The notes under the pieces are model-generated. The model worked only from the letters and a program-made list of their open reading frames with translations. It was not told the origin of the DNA and ran no database searches. From contig DASUUH010000081.1 of assembly GCA_036374175.1 (NCBI GenBank), positions 1 to 37,265 on the forward strand: a stretch of 37,265 bases of DNA, given 5' to 3'. This DNA is from JASLBX01 sp036374175 (GTDB lineage: Bacteria > Actinomycetota > Actinomycetes > Jiangellales > Jiangellaceae). The position numbers and the translations under genes were made by a program. Position 1 is the stretch's first letter. Every line of letters starts with the position of its first letter. This document shows positions 21,403-30,303 of this stretch, piece after piece.

Positions 21403-23469
21403 GTGGGCACAGAGCAGCGATACCTCGATCGCGAGCTGTCCTGGCTTGCCTTCAACACCAGGGTGCTGGAACTAGCGGAAAGCGATCGCTTGCCGCTGCT
21501 CGAACGAAGCCGGTTTCTGGCCATCTTCGCGAGCAACCTGGACGAGTTCTACATGGTCCGGGTTGCCGGACTCAAACGCCGCATCGCGGCCGGGGTAGCG
21601 GTGCCGGCGGTCAGCGGCCTGCTGCCCCGCGAAGTCCTCGAAGGCACGCTCACGCACACCCGCGAGCTGATGGCGCGCCATGCTCGATGCTTCCACGACG
21701 AGGTGCTGCCGACGCTCGCCAAAGAAGGCATTGAGATCACCAGGTGGGATGACCTCGACGACGACGAACAAGCCCAGCTGCGGGCTCTGTTCGGCGAGCG
21801 CATCTTTCCCGTGCTGACTCCCCTGGCTGTCGACCCGTCACACCCTTTCCCGTACATCTCCGGGCTGTCGCTCAATCTGGCGGTCGTCGTCCGCAACCCG
21901 CGAACCAGCACCGAGCATTTCGCCAGAGTCAAGGTGCCGACAAACTTCGCCCGCTTCCTTTCGGTGGCCGAGGAGCGCTTCGTGCCGCTCGAGGACATCA
22001 TCGCCGCCCACCTGTCGCGGCTGTTCCCGGGCATGGAGATCCTCCAGCACCACACGTTCCGCGTGACACGCAACGAGGATCTCGAAGTCGAAGAGGACGA
22101 CGCCGAGAACCTGCTGACCGCGATGGAACGCGAGCTAATGCGGCGCCGGTTCGGCCCAGCCGTCCGGCTCGAGGTCGAGGAGACGATCGACCCGCACGTG
22201 CTGGACCTGCTTCAGCGCGAGCTTGGGGTCAGCGATCAGGAGACGTTCGCGCTGCCCGGCCCGCTTGATCTGTCGGGTCTGGACGACATCGCCAACCTCG
22301 ACCGGGCCGAGCACAAATTCCGCCCGTTCCTGCCGGCCACACACCGTGAACTGCCAGACGTCGAGTCGGCGGCACCGGCGGACATGTTCGCCGCGATCCG
22401 GCGGCACGACATCCTCGTCCACCACCCGTACGATTCGTTCTCCACCAGCGTCCAACGTTTCATCGAGCAGGCCGCGGCCGATCCGCGGGTCCTTGCCATC
22501 AAGCAGACGCTGTACCGCACGAGCGGTGATTCACCGATTGTGGATGCGCTCATCGATGCCGCGGAGGCCGGCAAGCAGGTACTGGCCCTCGTCGAGATCA
22601 AGGCCCGATTCGACGAGCAGGCCAACATCACGTGGGCGCGCAAGCTCGAGCAGGCCGGCGTCCACGTCGTGTATGGGATGGTGGGCCTCAAGACCCACTG
22701 CAAGCTCTGCCTTGTCGTGCGCGACGAGGAGCAGTCCGGCGGCGGGATCCGGCGGTACAGCCACATCGGCACCGGCAACTACCACCCCAAGACGGCACGC
22801 ATCTACGAAGACCTCGGACTGCTGACCGCGGACCCCGAGGTAGCCGAAGACCTCAACCACCTGTTCAACACGTTGTCCGGTTACTCCATCGAGGCCGACT
22901 ACGAACGGCTGCTGGTGGCACCACACTCACTGCGTACCGGCCTCGTCGACCGCATCGAGCGCGAGGTCGAACATCACCGGGCCGGGCGTCCGGCTCGGAT
23001 CCGGCTCAAGGTCAACAGCGTGGTGGACGAAGCGCTGATCGACGCTCTCTATGACGCGTCGCAGGCGGGCGTGCCCGTCAACGTCTGGGTTCGCGGAATC
23101 TGCTCGCTGCGCCCAGGTGTACCTGGGCTCTCGGAGCACATCAGGGTTCGCAGCGTGCTGGGCCGGTTCCTCGAGCACTCCCGCATCGTGGCCTTCGAGG
23201 GCGGCGGCGCACCGGAGTTCTGGATCGGCTCGGCTGACCTGATGCATCGCAACCTGGACCGCCGGGTCGAGGTCCTGGTTCGGCTGGCCCGCCCGGAGCA
23301 TCACACCGAACTCGGCGAACTGTTCGACCTTGCCTTCGACGACGGCGTGTCGTCCTGGCGCCTGGAGCCCGACGGCACTTGGGTCGGGGTGCACACCTCA
23401 GCTGACGGTGAACCGCTCGCGGACCTCCAGCAGATTCTGATCGAACGCAAGCAGCGCAGAAAGGCATGA
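21403..23469 (+). CDS. ppk: Polyphosphate kinase 1
   Basis: The product is 688 residues, the normal PPK1 length. The N domain has YLDRELSWLAFNTRVLELA and FLAIFASNLDEFYMVRVAGL. The catalytic PLD-like domains carry KTHCK (His432, the expected autophosphorylated residue), RYSHIGTGNY (His454) and NLDRRVEVLVRL. It makes polyphosphate from ATP. The start is GTG 21403. It is followed after three bases by a CYTH-CHAD gene and then mutT1, an operon for polyphosphate and nucleotide clean-up. A PHO-like box lies just upstream. Confidence 0.97.
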   Translation: MGTEQRYLDRELSWLAFNTRVLELAESDRLPLLERSRFLAIFASNLDEFYMVRVAGLKRRIAAGVAVPAVSGLLPREVLEGTLTHTRELMARHARCFHDEVLPTLAKEGIEITRWDDLDDDEQAQLRALFGERIFPVLTPLAVDPSHPFPYISGLSLNLAVVVRNPRTSTEHFARVKVPTNFARFLSVAEERFVPLEDIIAAHLSRLFPGMEILQHHTFRVTRNEDLEVEEDDAENLLTAMERELMRRRFGPAVRLEVEETIDPHVLDLLQRELGVSDQETFALPGPLDLSGLDDIANLDRAEHKFRPFLPATHRELPDVESAAPADMFAAIRRHDILVHHPYDSFSTSVQRFIEQAAADPRVLAIKQTLYRTSGDSPIVDALIDAAEAGKQVLALVEIKARFDEQANITWARKLEQAGVHVVYGMVGLKTHCKLCLVVRDEEQSGGGIRRYSHIGTGNYHPKTARIYEDLGLLTADPEVAEDLNHLFNTLSGYSIEADYERLLVAPHSLRTGLVDRIEREVEHHRAGRPARIRLKVNSVVDEALIDALYDASQAGVPVNVWVRGICSLRPGVPGLSEHIRVRSVLGRFLEHSRIVAFEGGGAPEFWIGSADLMHRNLDRRVEVLVRLARPEHHTELGELFDLAFDDGVSSWRLEPDGTWVGVHTSADGEPLADLQQILIERKQRRKA

Positions 23470-23472
23470 GCG

Positions 23473-25020
23473 GTGCCGGCCGTGAGACCGCTCGAGCAAC
23501 GTGAAGTCGAGCACAAGTTCCGCGTCCACGGCTTGTTCACGCTTCCGGATCTGGCCGGCGAGGTTGGTGCGGTCGGTGCAGTCGAACCACGCGGAACCGT
23601 GGAACTCTCGTCCACCTACTACGACACCGCTGACCTGCGGCTGGCTCGCGAATCGATCGCACTGCGGCGGCGGACCGGAGGGTACGACGACGGCTGGCAT
23701 CTGAAGCTCCCGGTGTCGGCCGCGACCCCGGGGGTGAGGGACGAGATCCACGTCCCGTTGGACGAAGGTTCAGCCGACAGCCCTCCCGATGCCCTGGTCA
23801 ATTATGTGCGCGCCATCGTGCGTCGGGAACCGCTTCTGCCCGTTGCCTCACTGCGTACGCAGCGCACGACCTACGCGCTTCGGGACGACGTGGGTGCACA
23901 GGTCGCCGAGCTCGTCGACGATTCAGTGCAGGCGCGAGGACGCGACGGCGAGGTCTCCGCCCGGTTCCGCGAGCTGGAACTCGAGGAGCGGGACGGCGCC
24001 TCGCCGGAGGTCATCGACAAGATCAGCAACGTGTTGGCCGACGCCGGCGCGGTCGGCGGCGAGTTCGTCGCGAAGGCGATCAGAGCACTCGGAGCCGCGG
24101 CGACCACACCTCCAGAGGTCCCCGAGCCGGATTACGCTAGGCCGAAGGACCCGGCGCGGCTGGCGATCATCGCCTACCTTGCGCGCCATACCCGTGACCT
24201 GCGGGCCGCCGACATGGCCGTGCGCCGCGACGCTGAGGATGCGGTGCACCAACTGCGCGTAGCGGCTCGCCGGCTTCGCAGCGGACTTCGTGTGTTCCGC
24301 CCTCTGCTCGATCGGGAGTGGGCCGACCGTCTGCGCGACGAACTGCGCTGGTTCGCTTCCAGTCTGGGCTCGTACCGGGACACTGAAGTCCTCCTCTCGC
24401 GATTGGCCCCTGGACGCCCGATGGCCGCCGAACCGGGGCGCCAAGTGCTCCGGGATCGCCTGACCGAGCGGATGTCGAAGGCGAGAGCCGACGCGCTCGA
24501 CGTCATGGAGTCCCGTCGCTACATCGCGCTGCACGAAGCCCTCGTCGCTGCGTGCGCGTCACCGGTCACCGCCGCCGACGCCGAGCTGCCCGGCCGCGAG
24601 GTGCTGCCCCCACTTGTTGCCAAGGCCTGGCGGAAGCTGGACGTTGCGGCCGACGAACTCCTCGCGGCCGAGTCCGCGACAGCCGAGGGTGCCCCGGACA
24701 CCCAGTGGCACCAGGTTCGCATCGCCGCGAAGCGAGTGCGCTACGCAGCCGAGGCCGTCGCACCGGTCCTAGGCAAGGACGCGGCCCGTTTCGCCAAGCG
24801 AATGGCGAAGGTCACCGAAGTGCTCGGCGATCACCAGGATGCGGCACAGGCGGCGGCGATCGCGCAGGAGTACGCGGCCACGGCAGACGCAGAACTCGCG
24901 TTCGCCCTTGGGGTACTGTGCGGGGCGGAGCGCGCCCACGTGGGGTCGGCTCGGGCACGGTTTGCCATGTTGTGGCCCAAAGTCAGCAAGGAGAAGCTGC
25001 GGCAGTGGTTCGAGACCTGA
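23473..25020 (+). CDS. CYTH-CHAD domain protein
   Basis: The product is 515 residues. The N-terminal CYTH domain (about 8-195) begins EVEHKFRV (ExExK motif) and has LSSTYYDTADLRLARESIALRRR. The C-terminal CHAD domain (about 215-510) is helical with conserved His/Arg sites (DAVHQLRVAARRLRSGLRVFRPLL; WHQVRIAAKRVRYAAEAV; GDHQDA). CHAD binds polyphosphate, and CYTH hydrolyses triphosphates such as tripolyphosphate. It follows ppk directly. GTG 23473 is the start and the 3' end overlaps mutT1 by 16 bases. Confidence 0.92.
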   Translation: MPAVRPLEQREVEHKFRVHGLFTLPDLAGEVGAVGAVEPRGTVELSSTYYDTADLRLARESIALRRRTGGYDDGWHLKLPVSAATPGVRDEIHVPLDEGSADSPPDALVNYVRAIVRREPLLPVASLRTQRTTYALRDDVGAQVAELVDDSVQARGRDGEVSARFRELELEERDGASPEVIDKISNVLADAGAVGGEFVAKAIRALGAAATTPPEVPEPDYARPKDPARLAIIAYLARHTRDLRAADMAVRRDAEDAVHQLRVAARRLRSGLRVFRPLLDREWADRLRDELRWFASSLGSYRDTEVLLSRLAPGRPMAAEPGRQVLRDRLTERMSKARADALDVMESRRYIALHEALVAACASPVTAADAELPGREVLPPLVAKAWRKLDVAADELLAAESATAEGAPDTQWHQVRIAAKRVRYAAEAVAPVLGKDAARFAKRMAKVTEVLGDHQDAAQAAAIAQEYAATADAELAFALGVLCGAERAHVGSARARFAMLWPKVSKEKLRQWFET

Positions 25021-25898
25021 GCGCGACCCGAGCCGCCATCGTCGCCGCGGGTGCCGTGCTCTGGCGCATGCGCGACGCCCAACTGGAGATTTGTGTCATC
25101 CACCGGCCGAAGTACGATGACTGGACGCTGCCGAAGGGCAAGGTGAATAGCGGCGAGCACGTGCTGTCGGCCGCCGTCCGTGAGGTCGAAGAAGAGACGG
25201 GGCATCGGGTCTTTCTGGGACGGCCGTTGCCGGCACAGCGATACCTCGTCAGTGATCGGCCGAAGGTCGTGTATTACTGGGCGGCGCACGCTCTGGATGG
25301 CAGCCCCGACTGGCAACCCACGCGCGAGGTGGATCGCGTGGAGTTCTTGCCGGCGGGTGAATCGGTCAGCAGGCTCACCTACCGGCACGACGCCGAAGTT
25401 GTCGCCGAGCTCACCGATGGTCCGCTACAAACCTCACCGCTAGTGCTGCTGCGCCACGGCACGGCGGTCAACCGGTCCGACTGGGACGGACGCGACAACG
25501 CCCGCCCGCTCAGTCCGCAGGGCAAGGCAGAGGCGGACAGGCTTGCAACGGTTCTGGCCGCGTACGGGCCACTTCGGGTCATATCAAGTGATGCGGTCAG
25601 GTGTACCGAGTCGGTCCGCCCCTACGCAGAAGTCTTCGACTCCACCATCGAACTCGACCCCGCTTTATCTGAACCAGGGCACGAGGTACGGCCCGTCGGG
25701 CCGCTCGTGCAGCGCCTGCTCACCGACGGTGAACCGGCCTTACTCTGCTCGCACCGGCCGGTACTTCCCGACCTGATCGACGCCGCTACTGCCCGGGTTC
25801 AGGTGCCACTGCCCACCGAGCAGTTGCCGCCCGGCGGATTCCACGTCCTCCACCACCGCGACGGCATGATCATTGGTATCGAAACTCACACCGTCTGA
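25005..25898 (+). CDS. mutT1: NUDIX hydrolase fused to histidine phosphatase (MutT1-type)
   Basis: The product is 297 residues. The N-terminal NUDIX domain has the box from Gly in GKVNSGEHVLSA to VREVEEETGHRV (about residues 45-70). A C-terminal histidine-phosphatase domain follows (LVLLRHGTAV, about 147-156; CSHRPVL). Mycobacterial MutT1 hydrolyses 8-oxo-(d)GTP and dinucleoside polyphosphates. GTG 25005 has AAGGAG eleven bases upstream inside the CHAD gene, giving a 16-base overlap. Proximity to ppk matches mycobacteria. Confidence 0.9.
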   Translation: MVRDLSATRAAIVAAGAVLWRMRDAQLEICVIHRPKYDDWTLPKGKVNSGEHVLSAAVREVEEETGHRVFLGRPLPAQRYLVSDRPKVVYYWAAHALDGSPDWQPTREVDRVEFLPAGESVSRLTYRHDAEVVAELTDGPLQTSPLVLLRHGTAVNRSDWDGRDNARPLSPQGKAEADRLATVLAAYGPLRVISSDAVRCTESVRPYAEVFDSTIELDPALSEPGHEVRPVGPLVQRLLTDGEPALLCSHRPVLPDLIDAATARVQVPLPTEQLPPGGFHVLHHRDGMIIGIETHTV

Positions 25899-25923
25899 CC
25901 GATCTGACCCGTGACCACGGGGG

Positions 25924-26931
25924 TTAGAGCGAGCTGAGCCCCGGGATTGCGCTGAGGATCCAGTACACGATCGCGGCGGCGAGTCCCGCCATCGGCAGAG
26001 TCATCACCCACGCCGAAACGATGTTGCCGGCAACACCCCACCGAACCGCCGATACCCGCCTGGTCGCGCCGACGCCCATAACGGCGGACGTGATCGTGTG
26101 AGTCGTGGAGATCGGTGCATGGAAGACGAACGCGGTCGTGTAGAGAACGCTCGCGGCGGTGGTTTCGGCGGCAAACCCGCGCGGCGGGTCCAGGTGGACG
26201 ATCCGCCGGCCCAGAGTCCGCATGATCCGCCACCCGCCCGCGTACGTTCCAGCCGCCAGCGCACCGGCGGCGGCCACGATGACCCACCACTGGACGTCGA
26301 ATCCGGTCTGGTAGCCACCGACGACGAGCGCCAGGGTGATGACACCCATCGTCTTCTGCGCATCCTGCAAACCGTGTCCGAGGGCCATGGCAGCCGCGCT
26401 GAAGGTCTGCGCCATCCTGAACCGCCGGTTGAGCCGGCCAGGCTGCCCGCGCCGGAAGACCCACAGGATCAGCATCATGAGCAAATATGCCGCCGTGAAG
26501 CCTACGAGCGGTGAGATGACCATCGGGATGACGACCTTTTCCAGGATCCCCGTCCAGAGCACCGTACCGGCGGCGGCGAGGGTCGCCCCGACCAGGCCGC
26601 CGATCAAGGCGTGCGACGACGAGGACGGCAATCCGAACCACCACGTGATCAAGTTCCAGATGATCGCGCCCAGCACCCCCGCTGCGACGACGAGAAGACT
26701 CGCCGTGACCTCCGGAAGCTGCACGATGCCGCTGCCGACGGTCTGCGCGACCCCGGTGCCCAGGAAGGCGCCGAGCAGGTTCATCAACGCCGCCATGATC
26801 AACGCTGCCCGCGGTGTGAGCGCGCGTGTGGAGACGGACGTCGCGATCGCGTTTGCGGCGTCGTGGAAGCCGTTCGTGTAGTCAAAGGAGAGCGCGATCA
26901 CGATGACCGCGATGATGAGTGCGAGCTCCAA
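25924..26931 (-). CDS. pit: PiT-family inorganic phosphate transporter
   Basis: The product is 335 residues with about ten membrane helices and the PiT signatures GFHDAANAIATSVSTRAL and LLGAFLGTGVAQTVG in the N-terminal half, and MGVITLALVVGG, TTHTITSAVMGVGATRR in the C-terminal half. It is a low-affinity, proton-linked phosphate carrier. TTG 26931 is favoured: AAGGAG of the DUF47 gene's 3' end lies ten bases upstream and four bases separate the genes. Longer upstream frame would duplicate the DUF47 coding region. Confidence 0.92.
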   Translation of the reverse strand: MELALIIAVIVIALSFDYTNGFHDAANAIATSVSTRALTPRAALIMAALMNLLGAFLGTGVAQTVGSGIVQLPEVTASLLVVAAGVLGAIIWNLITWWFGLPSSSSHALIGGLVGATLAAAGTVLWTGILEKVVIPMVISPLVGFTAAYLLMMLILWVFRRGQPGRLNRRFRMAQTFSAAAMALGHGLQDAQKTMGVITLALVVGGYQTGFDVQWWVIVAAAGALAAGTYAGGWRIMRTLGRRIVHLDPPRGFAAETTAASVLYTTAFVFHAPISTTHTITSAVMGVGATRRVSAVRWGVAGNIVSAWVMTLPMAGLAAAIVYWILSAIPGLSSL

Positions 26932-26935
26932 GGCG

Positions 26936-27553
26936 CTACGACTCCTTGAGCGCGATCTGCTCGACCGTGTTGGCGACGTGCTCCAACATGTCGACGGCCG
27001 ACTCGAGAGAGTCGGCGACATCTTTGAGCTTGTGCACGGTCAGCGGATCGTATTCACCAGAGAAGATCCGGGCCAGTAAGCGCCGGTAGGTTTGATCCGC
27101 CTCGTTCTCGAGCCGGTTGACCTCGATCCAGTAGTCGCTGAGCTCGTTCATCGTCCTGAGCCGCGGCATCGCTTCGGCTGTCACATCGGCGGCGCGGTCC
27201 AGGGTGTCGACAATTTCCGCAACCTCCGTCGGCAGTTCGCCGAGGCGGTAGAGCACGATCAGGTCGAGCGCCTCCTCGACGTCGTCGAGAACGTCGTCCA
27301 GGCTCGACGCCAGCCGGTAGATGTCCTCACGGTCGAACGGCGTCACGAAGGTGGAGTTGACCCGGCGGACGATCTCGTGGGTGTGCTCATCGCCCTGATG
27401 CTCGACGGCCTTCAGCCGTCGGGCGAGGTCAGCCCGGTCGGCCTCCTGGGGTAGGGCCTCGGCGAGGATCCGGACACCGTCCCGGACGTTGCCGGCCGAG
27501 GCCGCGAACAGGTCATAGAAGGCGGTGTCGCGAGGCGTCAGGCTAAATCGCAC
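26936..27553 (-). CDS. DUF47/PhoU-like Pit accessory protein
   Basis: The product is 205 residues and all helical, a PhoU-related DUF47 protein: FYDLFAASAGNVRDGVRILAEAL, VEHQGDEHTHEIVRRVNSTFVTPFDREDIYRLASSLDDVLDDVEEA, KDVADSLESAVDMLEHVANTVEQIALKES. Such proteins regulate PiT transporters. GTG 27553 has GGAGGG upstream. It is four bases before pit. No true PhoU gene is visible beside pstSCAB in this window. Confidence 0.9.
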   Translation of the reverse strand: MRFSLTPRDTAFYDLFAASAGNVRDGVRILAEALPQEADRADLARRLKAVEHQGDEHTHEIVRRVNSTFVTPFDREDIYRLASSLDDVLDDVEEALDLIVLYRLGELPTEVAEIVDTLDRAADVTAEAMPRLRTMNELSDYWIEVNRLENEADQTYRRLLARIFSGEYDPLTVHKLKDVADSLESAVDMLEHVANTVEQIALKES

Positions 27554-27577
27554 GAGTCCCTCCGGCTGCGAGTGAAT

Positions 27578-27596
27578 ATGCCGATCGGCATGCTAG
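27578..27596 (-). promoter_or_regulatory. Promoter with palindrome upstream of DUF47-pit
   Basis: A perfect 14-bp palindrome, ATGCCGATCGGCAT (27578-27591), abuts a -10-like TAGCAT (27596-27591, reverse strand). Its place over the likely transcription start suggests a repressor site. The regulator is unknown. Confidence 0.45.
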
Positions 27597-27627
27597 GGCA
27601 CGGCTCCGGTGCCGCTCCATGAATCGG

Positions 27628-29319
27628 TCAGGGGCGGGCTAAGTCAACCAGGTCGGTGATGAGATCCCGCAACCCGTCCAGCAAAGGCCATCCGCTGCCT
27701 ACGCCGTCCCATATCAGCAGCAGTACCCAGCTCACCGCTGCCAACACCCCGAATGTGATCCACGCCGCGCGTGCGCTGCGGTCCAACGGAGCGCTGAGTG
27801 CACGGACGCCGTGCCGGATGCGCGCCGTCCACGGCCCCATCCACGCGAGTAGCAGAGCGACCGCGGCGCCGACGAGAAAGGGCAGGCGGGGGCCTGGACG
27901 TTCGCCCAGGGTGACCACGGCAGTTGCGAAGTATGCCGCCAAGGCGATCCAGGCCAAGTGCACCGCCGACTGCACCGAGGTGACCACCAGGTGCCATGGG
28001 GCGCCGGCAGCCATCACCAGATGATCGGATGGCTGGTGGCCGCGCGCGATCCGGCGCTCGTAAAGGCTACGCCGGACCCGCCAGGTCGTCCGGGCGATCA
28101 CCATCAGCGCGAAGAGCCCGGCCACACCAGCCGCCGGCTCCATGGCGAACAGAATCAGCAGCACGAACCAACCGGCCCCGACGGCAAGCCTCGCCGGCCA
28201 GGTACGCAGCGGCGGCGCCACACCGTCCGGGCTGGCCGAGTATGTCCGTGGCGGCACCGGGCCGGGACGCTGAGGAGCCGGCGGACGCTGTTCCGGTGCG
28301 GCTGCCTCGCGGGCTTGGGCCGGTCTCGAGGTGGGCGTGTAATCAACCCGCGTGGGTGGTCCAGCAGGCGGCACGACCTGAGTTGGTGCCGCAGTTGGCG
28401 GCGGTACCGGAGGCATCACGACCGTCTGGGGCTCTGGAGCCGGTGTCGGCTGCGCCGATGACGGTTGCGCCGCCGACGCCGCCGGTGCCGGTGGCGGTGG
28501 CGGCACCCCGACGGTCACATCCGTGTTGGAGCCCAAGCGGTGGATGACCTCGTTCAGCGTCGGCCGGTATGCCGGGTCGGCGGCGAGGGCCCGAGCGAGC
28601 AGCGGGGCCAGCCCGTCGTCGACGCCCACCAGGTCGAACTCCCCTCGCCGGATTCGGTCAAGCACCACCGCGTCCGGGCCGCCGCCGTACGGCGGGCGTC
28701 CCGAGGCTGCGAACGCAACCGTCGCCGCCCAACCGTGTACGTCCGTGGCAGCGGTGGGCGGGACGCCGGCCACGACCTCAGGGGCGAGGTAGCGGATCGT
28801 GCCGATCACAAGGCCGGTGGCCGTCAGTCGAGTCTCGTCCGCGGCCCGGGCCAGGCCGAAGTCGATCAGCACCGGCCCGCCGTCGGTCAGCAGCACGTTT
28901 CCCGGCTTGATGTCGCGATGAAGCACGCCCGCCGAATGGACCGTCGCCACAGCCTCCGCGAGGCCCGACGCCAGGCTGGTCAGTGCGTCTCCACGCAGTG
29001 GCCCGTGGTCGCCAACCACCTTCTCCAACGAGTTGCCGCGTACGTATCGCGTCACTACGAACGGCGGGTCGCTGCTCAGGTCGGCGTCCACGATCTCGGC
29101 GATCCGCGGACCGCGGACCTTGCGTAGCACGGCCACCTCGCGCTCGAACCGGCTCCGGCCGTCGCGGCCCGCGACGAGCCAGGGCCGAAGCGTCTTGACC
29201 GCCACGAGGTCGCCATCCGGCCCAACTGCGAGGTGCACGACCCCCATTCCGCCCTCACCGATCTGGTCGACGAGGCGGTACGGGCCGAGCTGCTGAGCCT
29301 CGGTACGCGGGACACTCAC
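27628..29319 (-). CDS. Ser/Thr protein kinase with multi-span membrane C-terminus
   Basis: The product is 563 residues. The Hanks-type kinase domain (about 12-265) is complete: GEGGMG loop, Lys42, HRDIKPGN (Asp136) and DFG (153-155), then PEVVAG. A long Pro/Ala-rich linker (about 275-375) leads to about five membrane helices (WPARLAVGAGWFVLLILFAM onward), with no PASTA or sensor domain outside. GTG 29319 follows TACCGT after seven bases. It lies between pst and pit on the same strand, so a link to phosphate state is possible but unproven. Confidence 0.9.
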   Translation of the reverse strand: MSVPRTEAQQLGPYRLVDQIGEGGMGVVHLAVGPDGDLVAVKTLRPWLVAGRDGRSRFEREVAVLRKVRGPRIAEIVDADLSSDPPFVVTRYVRGNSLEKVVGDHGPLRGDALTSLASGLAEAVATVHSAGVLHRDIKPGNVLLTDGGPVLIDFGLARAADETRLTATGLVIGTIRYLAPEVVAGVPPTAATDVHGWAATVAFAASGRPPYGGGPDAVVLDRIRRGEFDLVGVDDGLAPLLARALAADPAYRPTLNEVIHRLGSNTDVTVGVPPPPPAPAASAAQPSSAQPTPAPEPQTVVMPPVPPPTAAPTQVVPPAGPPTRVDYTPTSRPAQAREAAAPEQRPPAPQRPGPVPPRTYSASPDGVAPPLRTWPARLAVGAGWFVLLILFAMEPAAGVAGLFALMVIARTTWRVRRSLYERRIARGHQPSDHLVMAAGAPWHLVVTSVQSAVHLAWIALAAYFATAVVTLGERPGPRLPFLVGAAVALLLAWMGPWTARIRHGVRALSAPLDRSARAAWITFGVLAAVSWVLLLIWDGVGSGWPLLDGLRDLITDLVDLARP

Positions 29320-29326
29320 GGGTACG

Positions 29327-29332
29327 ACGGTA
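29327..29332 (-). promoter_or_regulatory. -10 box (TACCGT) of the kinase gene
   Basis: TACCGT on the reverse strand is followed by seven bases and GTG 29319, suggesting that the kinase has its own leaderless promoter behind pstB. Confidence 0.45.
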
Positions 29333-29425
29333 GCCGGTCATCGCGGCCGTTGCCGCACGACGACGGCTTAGCCGCGCTGTGCCGCGTCGCCGGTGTTAGC
29401 CCGGTCTGAAGATCCAGAAAGTGTG

Positions 29426-30295
29426 TCAGCCGACGCGACCGCTGACGTAGTCCTCGGTCCGCGAATCGGACGGGTTCGTAAAGATCTTGTCGGTGTCGTC
29501 GTATTCGACGACCTGACCCCACCGGTTCTTCTCGTCCGAAGTCATCTCGACTGTGAGGAACGCCGTCATGTCCGACACCCGTGCGGCCTGCTGCATGTTG
29601 TGCGTGACGATCACGATCGAGTAGTGCTCTTTGAGTTCGAGCATCAAGTCCTCGATCTTGAACGTGGACACGGGGTCGAGTGCCGAGCAGGGCTCGTCCA
29701 TCAGCACAACGTCCGGGTCGACAGCGATTGCCCGAGCGATGCAAAGCCGCTGCTGCTGGCCACCGGACATGCCGTACGCGTTGTCACCGAGGCGATCCTT
29801 GACCTCGTCCCAGAGAGCCGCCCGGCGAAGCGCGTTTTCGACGATCTCGTCCATCTCGCCCTTCATGCCGAGTGTGCGCGGGCCGAAGGCGATGTTGTCG
29901 TAGATCGACTTGGGGAACGGATTCGGCTTCTGGAACACCATGCCGATCAGCTTGCGGACCTGGACGGGGTCGACCTTCGGGCCGTACAGGTCCGCGCCGT
30001 GGTACAGCAACTGACCGTCCACACGCGCGCTGGGAATCAGGTCGTTCATCCGGTTAAGGCAGCGCAGCAGCGTGCTCTTGCCACAGCCAGACGGCCCGAT
30101 CAGTGCCGTGATGTTGTTGCGGTAGATGTCCATCGTGACGTTCTTGACCGCGGGGTTCGCGCCGTAGTGCACAGTGACGTCTTTGAGCTCGAATGTCTTC
30201 TCGCGATGTTCGACAGGGCCCCGTTCCCGGCGGTCGTCCGGTCGTACCGAGATACTCGGCCTATCCTGCACTTGCTTCGTCGTCCCGTCGGACAT
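29426..30295 (-). CDS. pstB: Phosphate ABC transporter ATP-binding protein
   Basis: The product is 289 residues: Walker A GPSGCGKST, Q-loop VFQKPNPFP, signature MSGGQQQR, Walker B VVLMDEPCSALDP, and H-loop VTHNM. The N-terminal ~30 residues are charged and not conserved. ATG 30295 is preferred with AGGA upstream; ATG 30308-30310 overlaps the pstA stop. It energises high-affinity phosphate uptake with PstA and PstC. Confidence 0.96.
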   Translation of the reverse strand: MSDGTTKQVQDRPSISVRPDDRRERGPVEHREKTFELKDVTVHYGANPAVKNVTMDIYRNNITALIGPSGCGKSTLLRCLNRMNDLIPSARVDGQLLYHGADLYGPKVDPVQVRKLIGMVFQKPNPFPKSIYDNIAFGPRTLGMKGEMDEIVENALRRAALWDEVKDRLGDNAYGMSGGQQQRLCIARAIAVDPDVVLMDEPCSALDPVSTFKIEDLMLELKEHYSIVIVTHNMQQAARVSDMTAFLTVEMTSDEKNRWGQVVEYDDTDKIFTNPSDSRTEDYVSGRVG

Positions 30296-30303
30296 AGCAG
30301 TTC

